From Kineosporia succinea (GTDB taxonomy: Bacteria > Actinomycetota > Actinomycetes > Actinomycetales > Kineosporiaceae), in the NCBI RefSeq assembly GCF_030811555.1, contig NZ_JAUSQZ010000001.1, positions 2,265,241 through 2,329,240 of the forward strand: a DNA stretch of 64,000 bases, written 5' to 3'. Both the position numbers and the translations under genes were made by a program. The first letter of the stretch is position 1, and each line of letters opens with the position of its first letter. The notes beneath the pieces were generated by a model that was given only the letters and a program-made list of their open reading frames with translations, was not told the origin of the DNA and did no database searches. Shown piece after piece: positions 17,505-26,612 of this stretch.

Positions 17505-18545
17505 ATGGGGGTTGACCCGGAGGAACAGGTCGAGGTCCTGCAGGCGCGCATCCAGGATCGGCTCGCCGAGCTGCGCGCGATCAGCCAGGGTGTGCGGGTC
17601 GGCTCCGGGCTGCGTGAAGGCCTGGGCCAGAGGCGTGAAAGCTCTGCGCCGCAGGCCGATCCGGACGTCGACGGGTACGACGCGTCCGACCGGCCCGAAC
17701 GCGTCCGCGAGATCGACCTGACCGACGGCATCGACCTGACCGACACCCGGCTCGCCCGCGCCCGGTGGGACGAGCCCGAGCGGCACGACGAGACCGAGCG
17801 GCACGAGACCGGGTGGGACCACGAGACCGGGCGAGACCCCGAGGCCCAGTGGGACGACGACTCCCGCTGGGACGACGAGCCCGAGAACCCCGACGACGTG
17901 GACACCCCGGACGAGTCGCACGACAGCGACTTCACCGATCTGCGCGAGGGCGGTGACCTGCTCGACGACGAATCCCCCCGGGGCCGTCAGCAGCGTCACC
18001 GGGCCCGGCCGGGGCCCGGCCACGATCCGGCGAACGGCACCCCCGACGCCGGCCCGCGCCTGCTCGGCGACAACCGGCCACCCCGCACCACCCTGCAGGA
18101 CGCGACCGACGCCGTGGTCGCCGCCACCCGCGAGCTGCTCACCTACGAGCGCCGCCTGCCTGTGCTGCTCGACGCCGAGCCCCGGCGTCTGAGCCTGCTC
18201 ATCGTGCGCTGGTCGGGCGTGGTGTCGGCGGCCGTCGCGGCGTCGCTGATGGTCGCCGCCCTGGTCGGCTGGCTGCCCCGGTGGTGGGCCCTGCCCGGCC
18301 TGATCTGCGGCGGCGCGGCCTGGCTGCTGCTGCGTCTACCGGTGCACCCGCCGGGCGACCGGCACGAGACCCTGCGTCCCGGTGCCGTGGTGGCGGCCGC
18401 CGGCGCACTGCTCACCGCGATCTGCGCCGCCTCGGGCATGCCGGCCGTCATGCTGCTGCTCGGGATCGTCGCGATGGCCGCGGGCATCTGGCACGTCCAG
18501 CAGACACCGGTCCGGATCGGGGCCCTGCCCAGGAGGTTTCGCTGA
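17505..18545 (+). CDS. Acidic protein with a four-helix C-terminal membrane domain
   Basis: ATG 17505 starts a 346-residue product. Residues 1-40 form a helix; 45-170 are highly acidic and repetitive ('DDDSRWDDEPENPDDVDTPDE', 'EPERHDETERHETGW') and surely disordered; 190-225 form another helix; the rest has about four membrane segments ('WSGVVSAAVAASLMVAALVGWLP', 'WWALPGLICGGAAWLLL', 'GAVVAAAGALLTAICAASG', 'AVMLLLGIVAMAAGIW'). I recognise no family. It follows the second PRC gene by 32 nt and precedes the next gene by 3 nt, so it belongs to one operon. Confidence 0.78.
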   Translation: MGVDPEEQVEVLQARIQDRLAELRAISQGVRVGSGLREGLGQRRESSAPQADPDVDGYDASDRPERVREIDLTDGIDLTDTRLARARWDEPERHDETERHETGWDHETGRDPEAQWDDDSRWDDEPENPDDVDTPDESHDSDFTDLREGGDLLDDESPRGRQQRHRARPGPGHDPANGTPDAGPRLLGDNRPPRTTLQDATDAVVAATRELLTYERRLPVLLDAEPRRLSLLIVRWSGVVSAAVAASLMVAALVGWLPRWWALPGLICGGAAWLLLRLPVHPPGDRHETLRPGAVVAAAGALLTAICAASGMPAVMLLLGIVAMAAGIWHVQQTPVRIGALPRRFR

Positions 18546-18548
18546 GTC

Positions 18549-19517
18549 ATGGCCGTGATCAAACCGCGTTCGGCGCCCGACACCGAGCTCCATCACGCCG
18601 TCACGCAGCTGCGCAACGACGTCGAGGATCTCGGCGCCGCGATCTTGGACCTGCCCGACCGTCTCGGCTCTCTGAGCTCGTCGTTCGAGGAGGTGCGCGG
18701 CACCCTGCACCAGGTCGAAAGACGCTCACTGGAGGCCGAACTCACCACACAGGACCTGGCCGCGATGGTCAAGCGCCTGAACGCCCGGGTGGAGTGGCTG
18801 GAGCGCAACATCCGGCTGCAGGCCGACGTGCCCGAGGTCGAGCTCGACGCTCTCGACCGGCGTGAGCTCGAGCTGGCCCAGACCGCCGAGGAGGGGCATC
18901 TGGCCAAGGCCGGGTTGCTGCAGGCCGCGGGCCGCTCGTCGCTGGAGGCCGCGGTGAGCTCGCACGCCGCGGCGGTGCAGCAGCACTCGCACCATCGTGA
19001 GGTGGTGCTCGGGGCGTGCGAGACGCTGGCCGAGACCCACCGCGACGACCCCCGGCACTCCGAGGCGGCGGAGGAGTTCGAGACCGCCGTCACCGGTATG
19101 ACCGACGCCCGCATGCGCATGCGCGACCTGGCCGCCCCCGCGCTGGAGGCCGCCGAACTGCTCGCCGCCGACGAGGAGAACCAGGTGGCCGTGGCCGACG
19201 TGGTGAGTGACGGGGAGCGGGCCTGGGCCGCCCTGCAGAACCGCTTGCGATCACGAATTGCGGACGCGGTGGGCGGCGGAGCGCTCCTGCCGAGCTGGTT
19301 CACGTCGGTGCTGGGGCCGATGCCCGCGGCCCAGGACACCCGGGCCTGGATGGACGTGGCCACCAGCCTGCTCGCCTACCGCGCCACCTACTCGGTCACC
19401 GACCCGATCATGGCCCTCGGCGTGCCCCCGGTGGACGGCGAGAACCCCCGCCGCCGGGCCTGGTACCACCAGCTGCGCCGCCAGTTCGGCGACCTGGACC
19501 GCGCCGCCACCACCTGA
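18549..19517 (+). CDS. Coiled-coil protein of unknown function
   Basis: The 322-residue soluble protein begins with about 90 residues of likely coiled coil ('DLGAAILDLPDRLGSLSSSFEEVRGTLHQVERRSLEAEL'), then a long helical region, and a C-terminal block with 'WMDVATSLLAYRATYSVTDPIMALGVPP...RRRAWYHQLRRQ'. A similar W...AYR..Y.VTD...LG..P pattern occurs, as far as I recall, near the ends of some actinobacterial conjugation or phage proteins, but I do not take this as evidence of mobility. It starts 3 nt after the membrane protein gene and ends the five-gene operon. Confidence 0.75.
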   Translation: MAVIKPRSAPDTELHHAVTQLRNDVEDLGAAILDLPDRLGSLSSSFEEVRGTLHQVERRSLEAELTTQDLAAMVKRLNARVEWLERNIRLQADVPEVELDALDRRELELAQTAEEGHLAKAGLLQAAGRSSLEAAVSSHAAAVQQHSHHREVVLGACETLAETHRDDPRHSEAAEEFETAVTGMTDARMRMRDLAAPALEAAELLAADEENQVAVADVVSDGERAWAALQNRLRSRIADAVGGGALLPSWFTSVLGPMPAAQDTRAWMDVATSLLAYRATYSVTDPIMALGVPPVDGENPRRRAWYHQLRRQFGDLDRAATT

Positions 19518-19617
19518 CCACCACCAACCACCAACCGACCGCGGCAGCAGGACGCCGCACCCCGGCCACCGGAGTGGCCATCCGAGCGGCTGCTCCCCAG
19601 CCCCGGATCGAGCGCTC

Positions 19618-20919
19618 CTACCCCCGGCGTCCGAGCCCGGCGGGTGCTTCTTCCGGCTCGGTGGCATCTTCTGCCTCCGCGCCGGCCACCGGTTTTCGCG
19701 CCACCAGCAGCCACAGCGCCAGCAGGCTCAGCACCGCCCACCAGCTGTACGAGTTCTGCACCACGCGGGCCACGAAGTTCGGCACGTCGTTGCCCGCCAG
19801 CAGGTTGGCCCCCCACCAGGGCATCCGGATCCAGAGCAGCACCGCCCCGGCCACCGCCACCGCGACCCGGCGCCGGTCTCGCCCGTCTCCCAGCACCGCG
19901 CCGATGACCACCACCCCCCAGTGCATGTGGTGCACCCACGACACCGGCGAGATCAGGTAGGCCGTCATGCCGACCACGGCGACCACGGCCACCGGCTCAC
20001 CGAGCCGGTCGAGCAGCCGGGCCAGGGGCAGGGCCGCCGCCAGCACCGCGACCACCAGCAGCACGTTGATCACCGTGAAGGCCAGGCTGTCGTCGGGCGG
20101 GCCGAGCCGCAGCAGCACGCCGCGCAGCGACTGGTTGGACGTGCCGCCGTTGGGCCCCAGGCGCTCCGGGTCGAGCAGCGCGTCGGTCCAGTAGGTGGCC
20201 GAGGCCGGGGGCAGCAGGAACCACGACACGATCGTGACCAGCGCGGCCGTGCCGACCGAGGTGGCCAGCACCTTCCAGCGCCGGGCCACGGCCCAGTGCA
20301 GCCAGAACACTCCCGGCGTGAGCTTCACCGCCGTCGCCAGCGCCACCCCCACGCCACTGCCCCCGGCCCACGACCCGTCGACCCGCGAGCGCCGCGTGAC
20401 GTCCCACAGGCACAGGGCCACGATGACCGCGTTGACCTGGCCGAAGCGCACCCCGTCGGCGACCGGCAACAGCCACACGCCCCCGGCCGCCAGCACCCCC
20501 CTGACCAGGCCGGCCCGGTGGGCGAACCGGTTGAGGAAGGGACGGAACGCGATCCCGACCGTCCACCACAGCAGGGCGCACTGCACTCCCGTCCACACCC
20601 AGCCGATCACGTGGAAGGGCGCGAAGAGCAACGGGAGTGCGGTGAACGCGGCGAAGGGAGGGTAGGTGAAGGGCAGGAACTGGGGCTGGATCGTGCGCAG
20701 GTCGTAGAGCGGGAAACCGGTGACCACGGCCCGGGCACCCTCGCGGTAGACCTCGAGATCGACCTGCCAGTTCTCACGGGGGTAGGTGACCAGGTAGTGC
20801 CAGGCCAGAGGGAAGGCCGAAGCGGCCAGAACGAGGACCCCCAGCAGCAGCCAGGGCCCCGCGCGGCGCGGTGATTCAGCCTTGTTCACGGAACAGATTG
20901 TTGCGTGCCCCTCCGACAA
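19618..20919 (-). CDS. GT87-family polyprenol-phosphomannose-dependent mannosyltransferase-like protein
   Basis: The 433-residue protein is an integral membrane enzyme of the GT-C fold, with about ten hydrophobic segments. After the first helix the outside loop carries the acidic residue typical of the active site ('WQVDLEVYREGARAVVTGFPLY'), followed by 'LPFTYPPFAAF', both hallmarks of the DUF2029/GT87 mannosyltransferases of actinobacteria. They build cell-envelope mannans from polyprenol-phosphate mannose. The start taken is TTG 20919 with GGAGGT seven bases before it; GTG 20889 is an alternative. It diverges from the large membrane protein at 21024 and belongs to an envelope gene group. 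Confidence 0.82.
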   Translation of the reverse strand: MSEGHATICSVNKAESPRRAGPWLLLGVLVLAASAFPLAWHYLVTYPRENWQVDLEVYREGARAVVTGFPLYDLRTIQPQFLPFTYPPFAAFTALPLLFAPFHVIGWVWTGVQCALLWWTVGIAFRPFLNRFAHRAGLVRGVLAAGGVWLLPVADGVRFGQVNAVIVALCLWDVTRRSRVDGSWAGGSGVGVALATAVKLTPGVFWLHWAVARRWKVLATSVGTAALVTIVSWFLLPPASATYWTDALLDPERLGPNGGTSNQSLRGVLLRLGPPDDSLAFTVINVLLVVAVLAAALPLARLLDRLGEPVAVVAVVGMTAYLISPVSWVHHMHWGVVVIGAVLGDGRDRRRVAVAVAGAVLLWIRMPWWGANLLAGNDVPNFVARVVQNSYSWWAVLSLLALWLLVARKPVAGAEAEDATEPEEAPAGLGRRG

Positions 20920-21023
20920 ACTCCTTACCTCCCTGTTCAGAGGCCCTCTCCAAGATCAACTGGCAGCTCTGCGTGACGCCCTCGCGAACCAGGCGGACAG
21001 CCGATGGCCAATACAGTGACCGG

Positions 21024-23405
21024 GTGAGATTCGGACTGCGGAGACGATGGGCGGCCCTCGGCGTACTCGGAGCGGTGATCACCGCGACGGCCTCGGCCGG
21101 CACCACGACGGCAGTCGCCGCCACGGGAGCCCATCGGGCCGCGCAGACCGACACCACCACGTCCACCGCTGCCACGCCACCCGTCCGATCCACCGACCCC
21201 ACGGAAACCGTCGCGCCCGGCGCGACCACACCGTCCTCAAGCACCCCGAAGGTCGAGAGCACCGACACCGCGGTCGAGGGCCCCGTCGTGCTCCTCGGCA
21301 CCGGCGGCCTGCGCTGGACCGACGTGGGCGACGACCACCCGGCCCTGCAGGACCTGCTCGCGACCGGCTCGAACGGCTGGCTCGCCGTGCGCAGCACCCG
21401 CAGCACCACGTGTGGCGTCGACGGCTGGCTGGCGATCTCGGCCGGTGCCCGGGCCGGCGACGCACCCGCCTCGCCGGGTGACGCGGTCTGCCGCGACCCG
21501 CAGCTGACCGTCACCACCCCGGGCAGCGTCGGCAGCGTCGAGGAGTGGACCCGCTACGCCGACCAGGCCGAGCGCGACGCCTTCGACGCCCGTCCCGGCC
21601 TGCTCGGCGACACCCTGGCCGCCGCCGGCCGGAGCAGCGCGGCGGTCGGCCCGGGAGCGACGGTCGCGCTGAGCACCACCGAGGGCACCGCCCCGCACGT
21701 GTACCCGGGCAGCCACAGCGACGCGTCCGGCATCGGCGACCCGACGGTGCTGGCCGCCGACGTCACCTCGGCCCTCGCCGAGGATCCCGACCTGCTGGCC
21801 GTCGATCTCGGCGACATCGTCGACCCGGACGAGCCCTACGAGAACCGGCCGGACCCGACCGGCGGCTACGACCGTCCCCGCGCCGAGCAGGTCACGGACG
21901 TCGAGAAGAGCCTCGAGGCGGTGATGACCGCGCTGCCCGCGAACGCCACGGTGATCGTGGCCTCGCTGGCCGACTCCGGCGACCGCTCGATGCTGCGCCT
22001 GCTCGCGGCCTCCGGCCCGGCCCCGGGCGGTGGCAGCTACGGCGACTCACTGCTGGGCAGCTCCTCCACCCGTCAGGACGGCCTGGCCCAGACCACCGAT
22101 CTCTTCCCCACCCTGCTCTCGGCACTCGGCGTGAAGACGCCCGACGCGGCCGTCGGCTCGGTGGTCAAGCCGGTGCGGGCGGGTATGAGCGACACCGACC
22201 GCGACCGCAAGCTGCTCGACCTCGACCAGGCCGCGATCGCGGTGAACCCGATCGTGCCGAAGTTCTTCATCGGCCTGGTCGTGGGCCAGATGCTGCTCTA
22301 CGCGGCGGCCACGCTGATCCTGCGCAAGCAGCCCGACGACCGCACCCGCCGGATCCAGCTGCTGACCTGGCTGCGCCGGGTCGCGGTGGTGTTCGCCTGT
22401 GTTCCGGCCGCGACCTTCCTGGCCAACCTGGTGCCCTGGTGGCGCAACGACCACCCGGGCCTGACGGTGACCGGCGTGGTGCTGCTGTTCGTGATCCCGA
22501 TGGCCCTGATCGCCAACCTCGGCCCCTGGAAACACGCCCTGCTCGGCCCGATCGGCGCCGTCGGCGGCATGACCATGGCGGTGCTGGGCACGGACGTGCT
22601 CACCGGCTCGCACCTGATGCTCTCGAGCATGATGGGGCTGCAACCGGTGGTGGCCGGGCGGTTCTACGGCTTCGGCAACCCGGCGTTCTCGGTGTTCTCG
22701 ACCGGCGCCCTGCTGCTGGCCGTCGCGCTCGCCGACACCCTGGTGCGCCGAGGGCGTAAGGGCCTGGCCGTGCTCGCGATCGCGGTGATCGGCGCCGCCG
22801 CCACGATCATCGACGGCATGCCGGGCTGGGGCAGCGACTTCGGTGGCCCGCCGGCGATCATCCCGGCCTTCGCCGTGCTGGCCCTGCTGGCCTACGGCGT
22901 GAAGATCAGCTGGCGCCGCGCCCTGGCCATCGCGGCCGGCACCATCACCGTGATCGTGCTGCTCAGCGTGCTGGACTGGCTGCGCGGCCCGGAAGACCGC
23001 ACCCACCTGGGCCGCTTCGTGCAGACCGTGGTCGACGGCGGCGCCTGGCCGGTGCTGCGGCGCAAGGCCGAGCAGAACCTGCGCATCCTGTTCACCTCGT
23101 ACCTGAGCTGGATGCTGCCGTTCGCCGTGGCCTTCGTGGTGCTGGTGCTGGCCCGTCCGGTGGCCTGGGGCGTGCGGCCGCTGCAGATGGCCTACGACCG
23201 CTCGCCGGTGCTGCGCTCGGGCCTGATCGCGTTCGCGGTGCTGGTGATCATCGGTTTCGCGATGAACGACTCCGGCGCCTCGATCGTGGCGGTCTCGGCC
23301 ACCGTGTCGCTGCCCCTGCTCATCGCCGCCAGCGTACGGGCGATGGAGCTGGCCGAGACCGATCCACCGGCCGCCGAGGTGGCGGCCGCCACGGCCCGGA
23401 GCTAG
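21024..23405 (+). CDS. Large membrane protein with an alkaline-phosphatase-like outer domain
   Basis: From GTG 21024 the protein has 793 residues: a signal-anchor (about 10-30), a Thr-rich linker, and an exported domain (90-420). That domain looks like the AlkP/sulfatase-type modules of conserved actinobacterial membrane proteins ('VVLLGTGGLRWTDVGDDHPAL', 'TCGVDGWLAISAGARA', 'QTTDLFPTLLSALGV'). About eleven membrane helices follow. The role is unknown; an enzyme acting on envelope lipid or glycan phosphates is a reasonable guess given the mannosyltransferase genes on both sides. The frame is open upstream to 20871, but that part overlaps the divergent gene and has no family character. Its TAG shares four bases (CTAG) with the stop of the convergent methyltransferase. 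Confidence 0.78.
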   Translation: MRFGLRRRWAALGVLGAVITATASAGTTTAVAATGAHRAAQTDTTTSTAATPPVRSTDPTETVAPGATTPSSSTPKVESTDTAVEGPVVLLGTGGLRWTDVGDDHPALQDLLATGSNGWLAVRSTRSTTCGVDGWLAISAGARAGDAPASPGDAVCRDPQLTVTTPGSVGSVEEWTRYADQAERDAFDARPGLLGDTLAAAGRSSAAVGPGATVALSTTEGTAPHVYPGSHSDASGIGDPTVLAADVTSALAEDPDLLAVDLGDIVDPDEPYENRPDPTGGYDRPRAEQVTDVEKSLEAVMTALPANATVIVASLADSGDRSMLRLLAASGPAPGGGSYGDSLLGSSSTRQDGLAQTTDLFPTLLSALGVKTPDAAVGSVVKPVRAGMSDTDRDRKLLDLDQAAIAVNPIVPKFFIGLVVGQMLLYAAATLILRKQPDDRTRRIQLLTWLRRVAVVFACVPAATFLANLVPWWRNDHPGLTVTGVVLLFVIPMALIANLGPWKHALLGPIGAVGGMTMAVLGTDVLTGSHLMLSSMMGLQPVVAGRFYGFGNPAFSVFSTGALLLAVALADTLVRRGRKGLAVLAIAVIGAAATIIDGMPGWGSDFGGPPAIIPAFAVLALLAYGVKISWRRALAIAAGTITVIVLLSVLDWLRGPEDRTHLGRFVQTVVDGGAWPVLRRKAEQNLRILFTSYLSWMLPFAVAFVVLVLARPVAWGVRPLQMAYDRSPVLRSGLIAFAVLVIIGFAMNDSGASIVAVSATVSLPLLIAASVRAMELAETDPPAAEVAAATARS

Positions 23406-25087
23406 GCCTTCTTCGGCGCGGCGGGGGCGGCCTTGCGCGTTTTCGGGCGGGGTGCGGGCACAGCGGTCTCGGTGCTTGAGGACGCGCCGGTCCCCCGGGC
23501 GGCCACGGTCGCCTTACGGGGCGCGGCCTTACGGGGCGCGGCCTTGGAGGGCGAGGGCGCGGCCGATGCGGTCTCGGCCGATACCGTCTTGCGCGGGGCC
23601 GCCTGACGAGGCGTGGTCTTGCGCGCCGTGGCCTCGCGGGCTGTGGCCTTGGCAGGTGTCGTCGCGGCCGATGTGGCCCTGGCGGGCGCCGTCTTTCGCG
23701 GCGCGGCCTTGCGGGGCGCGGCCGGCTCGGTAGAGGTGGCCTCACGGGGCGCCGAGGGCTTGGGGTTCTTCTGGGCCGGGGCCTTCTTCGCCGGGGCTTT
23801 CTTGGCGGCGGAGGCCTTCTTCGCCGAAGCCGTCTTCGCGGCGGGGACCTTCTTCGCGGCGGGGACCTTCTTCGCCGGAGCCACCTTCGCGGCGGAGGCC
23901 TTCTTCACCGGAGCCGTCTTCGCGGCGGGGACCTTCTTCGCCGGGGCCGCCTTAGTGGCCGCCTCAGTGGCCGCCTTGGTGGCCGTCTTGGTGGCCGTCT
24001 CAGTGGCCGCCTCAGTGGCCGTCTTGGTGGCCGTCTTGGTGGCCGAGGCCTTGCGCGCCGCCGGAGCCTTGGCAGCCTTCTTCACCGTCTTGCGAGCGGG
24101 CCGGCGAGCGGGCTTGCGGGTGGGTTCGGGTTCAGAGGCGACCGGAGCGTCGTCCACCGACCCCGCGTCCACCGACCCCGCGTCCACCAACCCCGCGTCC
24201 TCAGGCACCGCGTCCTCAGGCACCTCGACCGCGGGCACCTCGCCCGCACCCGAGCCGACACCGCGCCAGAACGTCAGCGTCGCCCCGCCGGCCTCCTCCA
24301 CGAACAGCCCGCCGTTGGCGGCGTACGACGACAGCAGGTCGCGCAGCTCGGCCTCGAAGTCGTCCAGCCGGTCGCCGAAGAGGTGCGGCGCCGAGTACGA
24401 GAGCGAGTACACCGAGGCGACGATCTCGTCCACCGTGCGCACGCGGGTGGTGGCGTAGGGCACCTCGATCACCTCGGGCTCGGCGAAACCGGCGGCCGCG
24501 AACACGTCACGCTCGGTGCCGAACGCCTCGACCGGCCGCAGCCCCGAACCGGCCCGCAGCTCCTCCCCCAGGTAACGGCTCACCAGCTCGCGCACCTCAC
24601 CCCAGGGCGGCTGCGGGAAACGCAGCGCGGTGCGCGGCGTCGAGCCCGTGCCCTTGTCGGTGATCGCGCCCAGATGCACCACGGCACCGCCCGGCTCGAG
24701 CATGCCGGCCACCGCGCGGGCCACCGTCGCCTGGTCGAGCCAGTGGAACGACAGCGCGAACGTGATCACCCGGAACGGGCCGAGATCACCGGGAAGCTCT
24801 TCGGCACGCATCGTGCGCCACGAGACCGACTGCGAGCCAGTGTTTTTCGCCGCGACCTCGATCATGCCCGGATCGGCGTCGATACCGATTGCCTCGGCGA
24901 ACGAACCGGCCAGCGGGATGGTCAGTGAGCCCGGACCGCAGCCGATGTCGAGAAGACGGCCCGTGCCGTCGAGCGCGAGCGCCTGCCGGATCGCCCGCAC
25001 GACGCCCGGCGGGTACGGCATCCGGCCCCGGTCGTAGTAGTCGGCGCTGCCGGAGTAGAGCGACGGATCCCATTGCCACACGGTCAT
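23402..25087 (-). CDS. SAM-dependent methyltransferase fused to a histone H1-like Lys/Ala/Pro tail
   Basis: Residues 1-275 are a class I methyltransferase: 'RLLDIGCGPGSLTIPLA' binds SAM, followed by 'AIGIDADPGMIEVA', 'ITFALSFHWLD' and 'MLEPGGAVVHLG'. Residues 280-320 are an acidic hinge. From 325 to 561 the protein is a basic tail of AAKKAPAKK, TKTATEAA and APRKAAPRKT units, like histone H1 or the tails of actinobacterial HupB and topoisomerase I. Such tails bind nucleic acid, so the enzyme may be held on DNA or RNA, although the catalytic part looks like a small-molecule enzyme. It is the last gene of an operon with a GT2 and a GT-C gene (gaps 6 and 13 nt). Confidence 0.85.
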   Translation of the reverse strand: MTVWQWDPSLYSGSADYYDRGRMPYPPGVVRAIRQALALDGTGRLLDIGCGPGSLTIPLAGSFAEAIGIDADPGMIEVAAKNTGSQSVSWRTMRAEELPGDLGPFRVITFALSFHWLDQATVARAVAGMLEPGGAVVHLGAITDKGTGSTPRTALRFPQPPWGEVRELVSRYLGEELRAGSGLRPVEAFGTERDVFAAAGFAEPEVIEVPYATTRVRTVDEIVASVYSLSYSAPHLFGDRLDDFEAELRDLLSSYAANGGLFVEEAGGATLTFWRGVGSGAGEVPAVEVPEDAVPEDAGLVDAGSVDAGSVDDAPVASEPEPTRKPARRPARKTVKKAAKAPAARKASATKTATKTATEAATETATKTATKAATEAATKAAPAKKVPAAKTAPVKKASAAKVAPAKKVPAAKKVPAAKTASAKKASAAKKAPAKKAPAQKNPKPSAPREATSTEPAAPRKAAPRKTAPARATSAATTPAKATAREATARKTTPRQAAPRKTVSAETASAAPSPSKAAPRKAAPRKATVAARGTGASSSTETAVPAPRPKTRKAAPAAPKKA

Positions 25088-25100
25088 TCCTGCAATCTCA

Positions 25101-26606
25101 TCATCCGGCCGAGCCGGAGTCGAATCTGCTCACCGACGACGAGGGGCCACGCTGCTCTGCCTCATCCACTGTCCCGATCTCACCTGACCACCGGAAATCC
25201 TTCCAGCGCAAGCAGGTCCAGACGAACACCGCCAGAACGACGGCAAGCTCCAGCCAGGGCGCCACGGCCCCGCGGAAACCCAGGGTGATCTCTCGTACCG
25301 GTTCGGACATCCCGACCACCCGGCCCGGGACATAGGCCAGGACCAGCACGAACAGGCGGGCCAGGAGCGCGCCGTCGAGCAGGGTCGGAGCGAGCAGCGC
25401 CAGCGGTGCCCACACCATGCAGTCGTACCACGGCAACGAATAAGTCGTCGTCAACAACCAGCCCACGCCCAGTGCGAGTGCGGCGCGGGCCATCGAGGAG
25501 GTCTCGGCGCCGGCCGTCGCGGCGGCCACCGGCCCGAGCCGGCGCAGCAGGAGCAGCCCGAGCACCCCGGCGAGCACCAGGGCCAGCGGACCCAGCACAC
25601 CGCGCAGGCCCGAGCCGAAGACCGGGTCGAGCAGGCCGGTGACCAGGTGCCAGGGCGTGGCGAACGAGACCTGGCGGCTGGCCTGCTGCAGCCGGTCGTA
25701 GGTGTGCACACCGCTCCACAGGTGGGCGGGCACCACCACGACCAGCCCGCCGACCGCCATCAGTCCCAGGTGCCGGGCCAGCGGGCCCCAGGGGCGGTGT
25801 CGCAGTCCCCAGACGATGGCCAGGGCGAACAGACCGATGGTGATCTTGCTGCTGACCGCGGCGCCCATCAGCAGCCCGGCGAGCAGCGGCCGGTGGGACG
25901 CCGCCGCGAGCGCCCCCACCGCGAAGGCCACCGCGATCACGTCGAGGTGTCCCCCGAGCACGACCTGGCCGAGCAGCAGCGGGTTCAGCGTCCAGACCAC
26001 CCAGGTGCGGGCCCGGGCCGAGGGGTCGTGGCGGGTGAGCCGGTCGAGCACCAGCGCGACGGCCAGGAAGGCCAGGCCGCAGATGATCTGCCAGGCCCAG
26101 ACCGTGAGCCGCAGCGAGTCGCCACCGACCCACACGGCCAGCACCTGGGCGGCGGTCGAGACCGGGCCGTAGACGCTGGGGGTGTGCTGCCAGGGCGGCT
26201 GGATCGCGCCCGCGACCGGGTCGGTACCACCGCGCCAGGTGCCCGGGTCGACCACGTAGGGATCGTCACCGGCGGCGGCGATGCGGCCGTAGGCCAGGTA
26301 GGAGAGGTGGTCGGCGGAGCCCAGCGGGGGCAGCACGGTGAACAGGAGCACCACCGAGACCGCCGCCAGGGCGACGGTGCGGGGCCGCAGGTCGACACCC
26401 CGCAACCCGCGCCAGACGGTGACCGCCCCGAGCACCGCCGCGAGCGCGAGCAGCACCGTGACCAGCCCGGAGCTCGGGCCCAGGCCCAGGTCCCAGGACG
26501 GGTACCAGGTCGCCGGGCCGAGCCCGGGCACGGCGGCGGAGTCTCCCGCGACGGCGACCCCGGCCAGCAGCAGCACACAGAGCGCACCGGCCCAGCGGTA
26601 GAGCAC
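25101..26606 (-). CDS. GT-C mannosyltransferase-like protein (MptB type)
   Basis: A 501-residue membrane protein with about twelve hydrophobic helices. The outside loop carries 'GSADHLSYLAYGRIAAAGDDPYVVDP', the acidic site of GT-C enzymes, then 'TPSVYGPVSTAAQ'. In actinobacteria this is typical of the MptA/MptB alpha-1,6-mannosyltransferases of lipomannan synthesis. GTG 26606 is the start. It lies 6 nt after the GT2 gene. Acceptor and linkage are inferred from family only. Confidence 0.78.
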   Translation of the reverse strand: MLYRWAGALCVLLLAGVAVAGDSAAVPGLGPATWYPSWDLGLGPSSGLVTVLLALAAVLGAVTVWRGLRGVDLRPRTVALAAVSVVLLFTVLPPLGSADHLSYLAYGRIAAAGDDPYVVDPGTWRGGTDPVAGAIQPPWQHTPSVYGPVSTAAQVLAVWVGGDSLRLTVWAWQIICGLAFLAVALVLDRLTRHDPSARARTWVVWTLNPLLLGQVVLGGHLDVIAVAFAVGALAAASHRPLLAGLLMGAAVSSKITIGLFALAIVWGLRHRPWGPLARHLGLMAVGGLVVVVPAHLWSGVHTYDRLQQASRQVSFATPWHLVTGLLDPVFGSGLRGVLGPLALVLAGVLGLLLLRRLGPVAAATAGAETSSMARAALALGVGWLLTTTYSLPWYDCMVWAPLALLAPTLLDGALLARLFVLVLAYVPGRVVGMSEPVREITLGFRGAVAPWLELAVVLAVFVWTCLRWKDFRWSGEIGTVDEAEQRGPSSSVSRFDSGSAG

Positions 26607-26612
26607 GGGTGC

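Noticed and set aside
18549..19517. Part of a conjugative or phage element
   Set aside because: A motif near the C-terminus faintly recalls conjugation proteins, but no relaxase, integrase, att site or compositional shift supports it.
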